NCBI GenBank assembly: GCA_033032865.1
Contig: JAWHQI010001491.1
Location: forward strand, 1 to 64,000
Origin: Dactylorhiza incarnata
Taxonomy: Eukaryota; Streptophyta; Magnoliopsida; Asparagales; Orchidaceae
Reading direction: 5' to 3'
Length of the DNA stretch: 64,000 nt
Shown here: positions 60,101-64,000 of the stretch, piece by piece
Numbering within the stretch: position 1 is the stretch's first letter
How the letters are laid out: each line of letters opens with the position of its first letter
Program-made: the position numbers and the translations under genes
Notes under the pieces: model-generated
The model's database searches: none
What the model saw: the letters and a program-made list of their open reading frames with translations, nothing else
Told to the model about the DNA's origin: nothing

Positions 60101-63100
60101 GCAAAAGAGAACTTAAAAGCAGGTAAAAGAATCTATAACGCGAGTACCTGAAGAGAACTCGCGATCACCTGCTAATTTCTGCAAAAGAGAACTCAAAGCA
60201 GGTATAAAACATAATGCGAGTACCTGAAGAGAACTCGTGATCACCTGCTAATCTCTGCAAAAAGAGAACTTAAAGCAGGTATTAAACATAACGCGAGTAC
60301 CTGGAGAGAACTCGTGAAAACCTGCTAATCTCTGCAAAAGAGAACTTAAAAGCAGGTAAAAGAATCTATAACGCGAGTACCTGAAGAGAACTCGCGATCA
60401 CCTGCTAATCTCTGCAAAAGAGAACTCAAAACAGGTATGAAACATAACGCGAGGACCTGAAGAGAACCCGCGATCACCTGCTAATCTCTGCAAAAAGAGA
60501 ACTTAAAGTAGATATTAAACATAATGCGAGTATCTGAAAAGAACTCACGAACACCTGCTAATCTCTGCAAAAGAGAACTTAAAAGCAGGTAAAAGAATCT
60601 ATAACGCGAGTACCTGAAGAGAACTCGCGATCACCTGCTAATCTCTGCAGAAGAGAACTCAAAGAAGGTATAAAACATAACGCGAGTACCTGAAGAGAAC
60701 TCGCGATCACCTGCTAATCTCTACAAAAAGAGAACTTAAAGCAGGTATTAAACATGATGCGAGTACCTGAAGAGAACTCGTGAACACCTGCTAATCTCTG
60801 CAAAAGAGAACTTATAGGAAGGTAAAAGAATCTATAACGCGAGTATCTGAAGAAAACTCGCGATCACCTGCTAATCTCTGCAAAAAAGAACTCAAAACAG
60901 GTATAAAACATAACGCGAGTACCTGAAGAGAACTCGCGATCACCTGCTAATCTCTGCAAAAAGAGAACATAAAGCAGGTATTAAACATAATGCGAGTACC
61001 TGAAGAGAACTCGCGAACACCTGCTAATCTCTGCAAAAGAGAACTTAAAAGTTGGTAAAAGAATCTATAACGCGAGTACCTGAAGAGAACTCGCGATCAC
61101 CTGCTAATCTATGCAAAAGAGAACTCAAAGCAGGTATGAAACAAAACGCGAGTACCTGAAGAGAACTCGCGATCACCTGCTAATCTCTGCAAAAAGAGAA
61201 CTTAAAGCAGGTATTAAACATAAGGCGAGTACCTGAAGAGAACTCACGAGCAGCTGCTAATCTCTACAAAAGAGAACTTAAAAGCAGGTAAAAGAATCTA
61301 TAACGCGAGTACCTGAAGAGAACTCGCGATCACCTGCTAATCTCTGCAAAAGAGAACTCAAAGCAGGTATAAAACATAACGCGAGTACCTGAAGAGAACT
61401 CGCGATCACCTGCTAATCTCTGCAAAAGAGAACTTAATGCAGGTATTAAACATAAAGCGAGTAACTGAAGAGAACTCGCGAGCACCTGCTAATCTCTGCA
61501 AAAGAGAACTTAAAAGCAGGTAAAAGAATCTATAACGCGAGTACCTGAAGAGAACTCGCGATCACCTGCTAATCTCTGCAAAAGAGAACTCAAAGTAGGT
61601 ATAAAACATAATGCGAGTACCTGAAGATAACTCGCGATCACCTGCTAATCTCTGCAAAAAGAGAACTTAAAGCAGGTATTAAACATAATGCGAGAACCTG
61701 AAGAGAACTCGCGAACACCTGCTAATCTCTGCAAAAGAGAACTTAAAAGCAGGTAAAAGAATCTATAACGCGAGTACCTGAAGAAAACTCGCGATCACCT
61801 GTTAATCTCTGCAAAAGAGAACTCAAAGCAGGTATAAAACATAACGCGAGTACCTGAAGAGAACTCGCGATCACCTGCTAATCTCTGCAAAAGAGAACTT
61901 AAAAGCAGGTAAAAGAATCTATAACGGGAGTACCTGAAGAAAACTCGCGATCACCTGCTAATCTCTGCAAAAGAGAACTCAAAGCAGGTATAAAACATAA
62001 CGCGAGTACCTGAAGAGAACTCGCGATCACCTGCTAATCTCTGCAAAAGAGAACTTAAAAGCAGGTAAAAGAATCTATAACGCGAGTACCTGAAGAGAAC
62101 TCGCGATCACCGACTAATTTCTGCAAAAGAGAACTCAAAGCAGGTATAAAACATAACGCGAGTACCTGATGAGAACTCGTGATCACCTGCTAATCTCTGC
62201 AAAAAGAGAACTTAAAGCATGTATTAAAGATAATACGAGTACCTGAGGAGAACTCGCGAATACCTGCTAATCTCTGCAAAAGAGAACTTAAAAGCAGGTA
62301 AAAGAATCTATAACGCGAGTACCTGAAGAAAACTCGCGATCACCTTCTAATCTCTGCAAAAGAGAACTCAAAGTAGGTATAAAACATAACGCGAGTACCT
62401 GAAGAGAACTCGCGATCACCTGCTAATCTCTGCAAAAGAGAACTTAAAAGCAGGTAAAAGAATCTATAACGCGAGTACCTGAAGAAAACTCGCGATCACC
62501 TGCTAATTTCTGCAAAAGAGAACTCAAAGCAGGAATAAAACATAACTCGAGTACCTGAAGAGAACTCGCGAACACCTGCTAATCTATGCAAAAGAGAACT
62601 TAAAACAGGTGCAAAGCAAACTACAACGTGAGTACCTGAAGAGAACTCGTGAACACCTGTTAATCTCTACACAAGAGAACTTAAAATAGGTGTAAAGCAA
62701 ACTACAACGCGAGTACCTGAAGAGAACTCGCGAACACCTGCTAATCTCTGCACAAGAGAACTTAAAACAGGTGTAAAGCAAACTACAACGCGAGTACCTG
62801 AAGAGAACTCGCGAACACCTGCTAATCTCTGCACAAGATAACTTAAAACAGGTGTAAATCAAACTACAATGCGAGTACCTGAAGAGACCTCGCGAACACC
62901 TGCAAATCTCTTTAAAAGAGAACTTAAAAGCAGGTAAAAGAATCTATAACGCGAGTACCTGAAGAGAACTCGCGATCACCTGCTAATCTCTGCAAAAGAG
63001 AACTCAAAGCAGGTATAAAACATAACGCGAGTACCTGAAGAGAACTCGCGATCACCTGCTAATCTCTGCAAAAAGAGAACTTAAAGCATGTATTAAACAT

Positions 63101-64000
63101 GATGCAAGTACCTGAAGAGAACTCGCGAACACCTGCTAATCTCTGCAAAAGAGAACTTAAAGGAAGGTAAAAGAATTTATAACGCGAGTATCTGAAGAAA
63201 ACTCGCGATCACCTGCTAATCTCTGCAAAAGAGAACTCAAAGCAGGTATAAAACATAACGCGAGTACCTGAAGAGAACTCGCGATCACCTGCTAATCTCT
63301 GCAAAAAGAGAACTTAAAGTAGATATTAAACATAATGCGAGTATCTGAAAAGAACTCACGAACACCTGCTAATCTCTACAAAAGAGAACTTAAAAGCAGG
63401 AAAAAGAATCTATAACGCGAGTACCTGAAGAGAACTCGCGATCACATGTTAATCTCTGCAAAAGAGAACTCAAAAAAGGTATAAAACATAACGCGAGTAC
63501 CTGAAGAGAACTCGCGATCACCTGCTAATCTCTAAAAAAAGAGAACTTAAAGCAGGTATTAAACATGATGCGAGTACCTGAAGAGAACTGGCGAACACCT
63601 GCTAAACTCTGCAAAAGAGAACTTATAGGAAGCTAAAAGAATCTATAACGCGAGTATCTGAAGAAAACTCGCAATCACCTGCTAATCTCTGCAAAAAAGA
63701 ACTCAAAACAGGTATAAAACATAACGCGAGTACCTGAAGAGAACTCGCGATCACCTGCTAATCTATGCAAAAAGAGAACTTAAAGCAGGTATTAAACATA
63801 ATGCGAGTACCTGAAGAGAACTCTCGAACACCCGCTAATCTCTGCAAAAGAGAACTTAAAAGTAGGTAAAAGAATCTATAACGCGAGTACCTAAAGAGAA
63901 CTCGCGATCACCTGCTAATCTCTGCAAAAGAGAATCAAAGCAGGTATGAAACATAACGCGAGTACCTGAAGAGAACTCGCGATCACCTGCTAATCTATGC
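39199..64000. repeat. Satellite 2, main block (~320 monomers)
   Basis: Continuous 76-81-bp monomers to the window end. Regions dominated by the ~233-bp trimer (76+77+80) alternate with ~156-bp dimers (76+80; for example ~45480-46080) and 81-bp modules. A 704-bp tandem duplication covers ~41070-42470, and a ~931-bp (four-trimer) duplication covers ~39480-40900. Two 42-bp short units lie near 43628 and 57368. No gene or other insertion is seen in this 24.8 kb; all open frames are periodic artefacts. Confidence 0.93.

Noticed and set aside
34495..64000. CRISPR-like array of regularly spaced repeats
   Set aside because: The supposed spacers are also repeated and the whole 76-81 bp is conserved; context is a plant retroelement region. 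It is a satellite.
1..64000. Host genes, tRNA, rRNA or other RNA genes
   Set aside because: None recognised by eye on either strand; every stretch is assigned to retroelement or satellite sequence. A covariance-model scan would be needed to be certain for small RNAs.

Overview
This window looks like repeat-dense plant nuclear heterochromatin, pericentromeric or centromeric in character. Nothing in it looks like host single-copy sequence. The plant assignment rests on Ty3/gypsy pol remains of the Tat type (a second RNase H after the reverse transcriptase, integrase with D-D-35-E, spliced antisense genes between integrase and the 3' LTR) and on tens of kilobases of tandem satellite. I cannot name the species.

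Layout. 1-1369: decayed RT-RNase H segment of a Tat-like pol on the minus strand. 1370-9844: 3' half of a plus-strand element (copy A): broken integrase, a 3' UTR with four stem-loop repeats and a ~78-bp tandem array, two decayed antisense genes, a polypurine tract and a complete 834-bp 3' LTR. 9845-25180: satellite 1, ~180-bp monomers in a six-monomer (1159-bp) higher-order repeat and larger ~1.68-kb and ~4.0-kb repeats, with a captured LTR fragment at 11705-12039. 25181-33364: a second 3' half-element (copy B) with the same order. Its two antisense genes are still open: intron lengths and phases restore frames of 573 and 609 residues. 33365-34174: 5'-truncated-looking LTR of a related element on the minus strand, followed by its polypurine tract. 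34187-34494: transition with degenerate repeat units. 34495-64000: satellite 2, 76-81-bp monomers, interrupted by a clean 1056-bp solo LTR (38143-39198) flanked by the 5-bp target duplication GTGAG.

The most interesting points are: (i) 3' UTR hairpin repeats with a conserved loop and arms that change sequence yet stay complementary; (ii) satellite 2 beginning within ~120 bp of the polypurine tract of a Tat-like element, and sharing a two-dyad ~77-bp architecture with the 3' UTR arrays of copies A and B, which suggests that the satellite grew out of a retroelement 3' UTR; (iii) an LTR-satellite junction that was itself duplicated inside satellite 1; (iv) conserved, spliced antisense genes with their own TATA-like promoter. 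No host genes, tRNA or rRNA genes were recognised.
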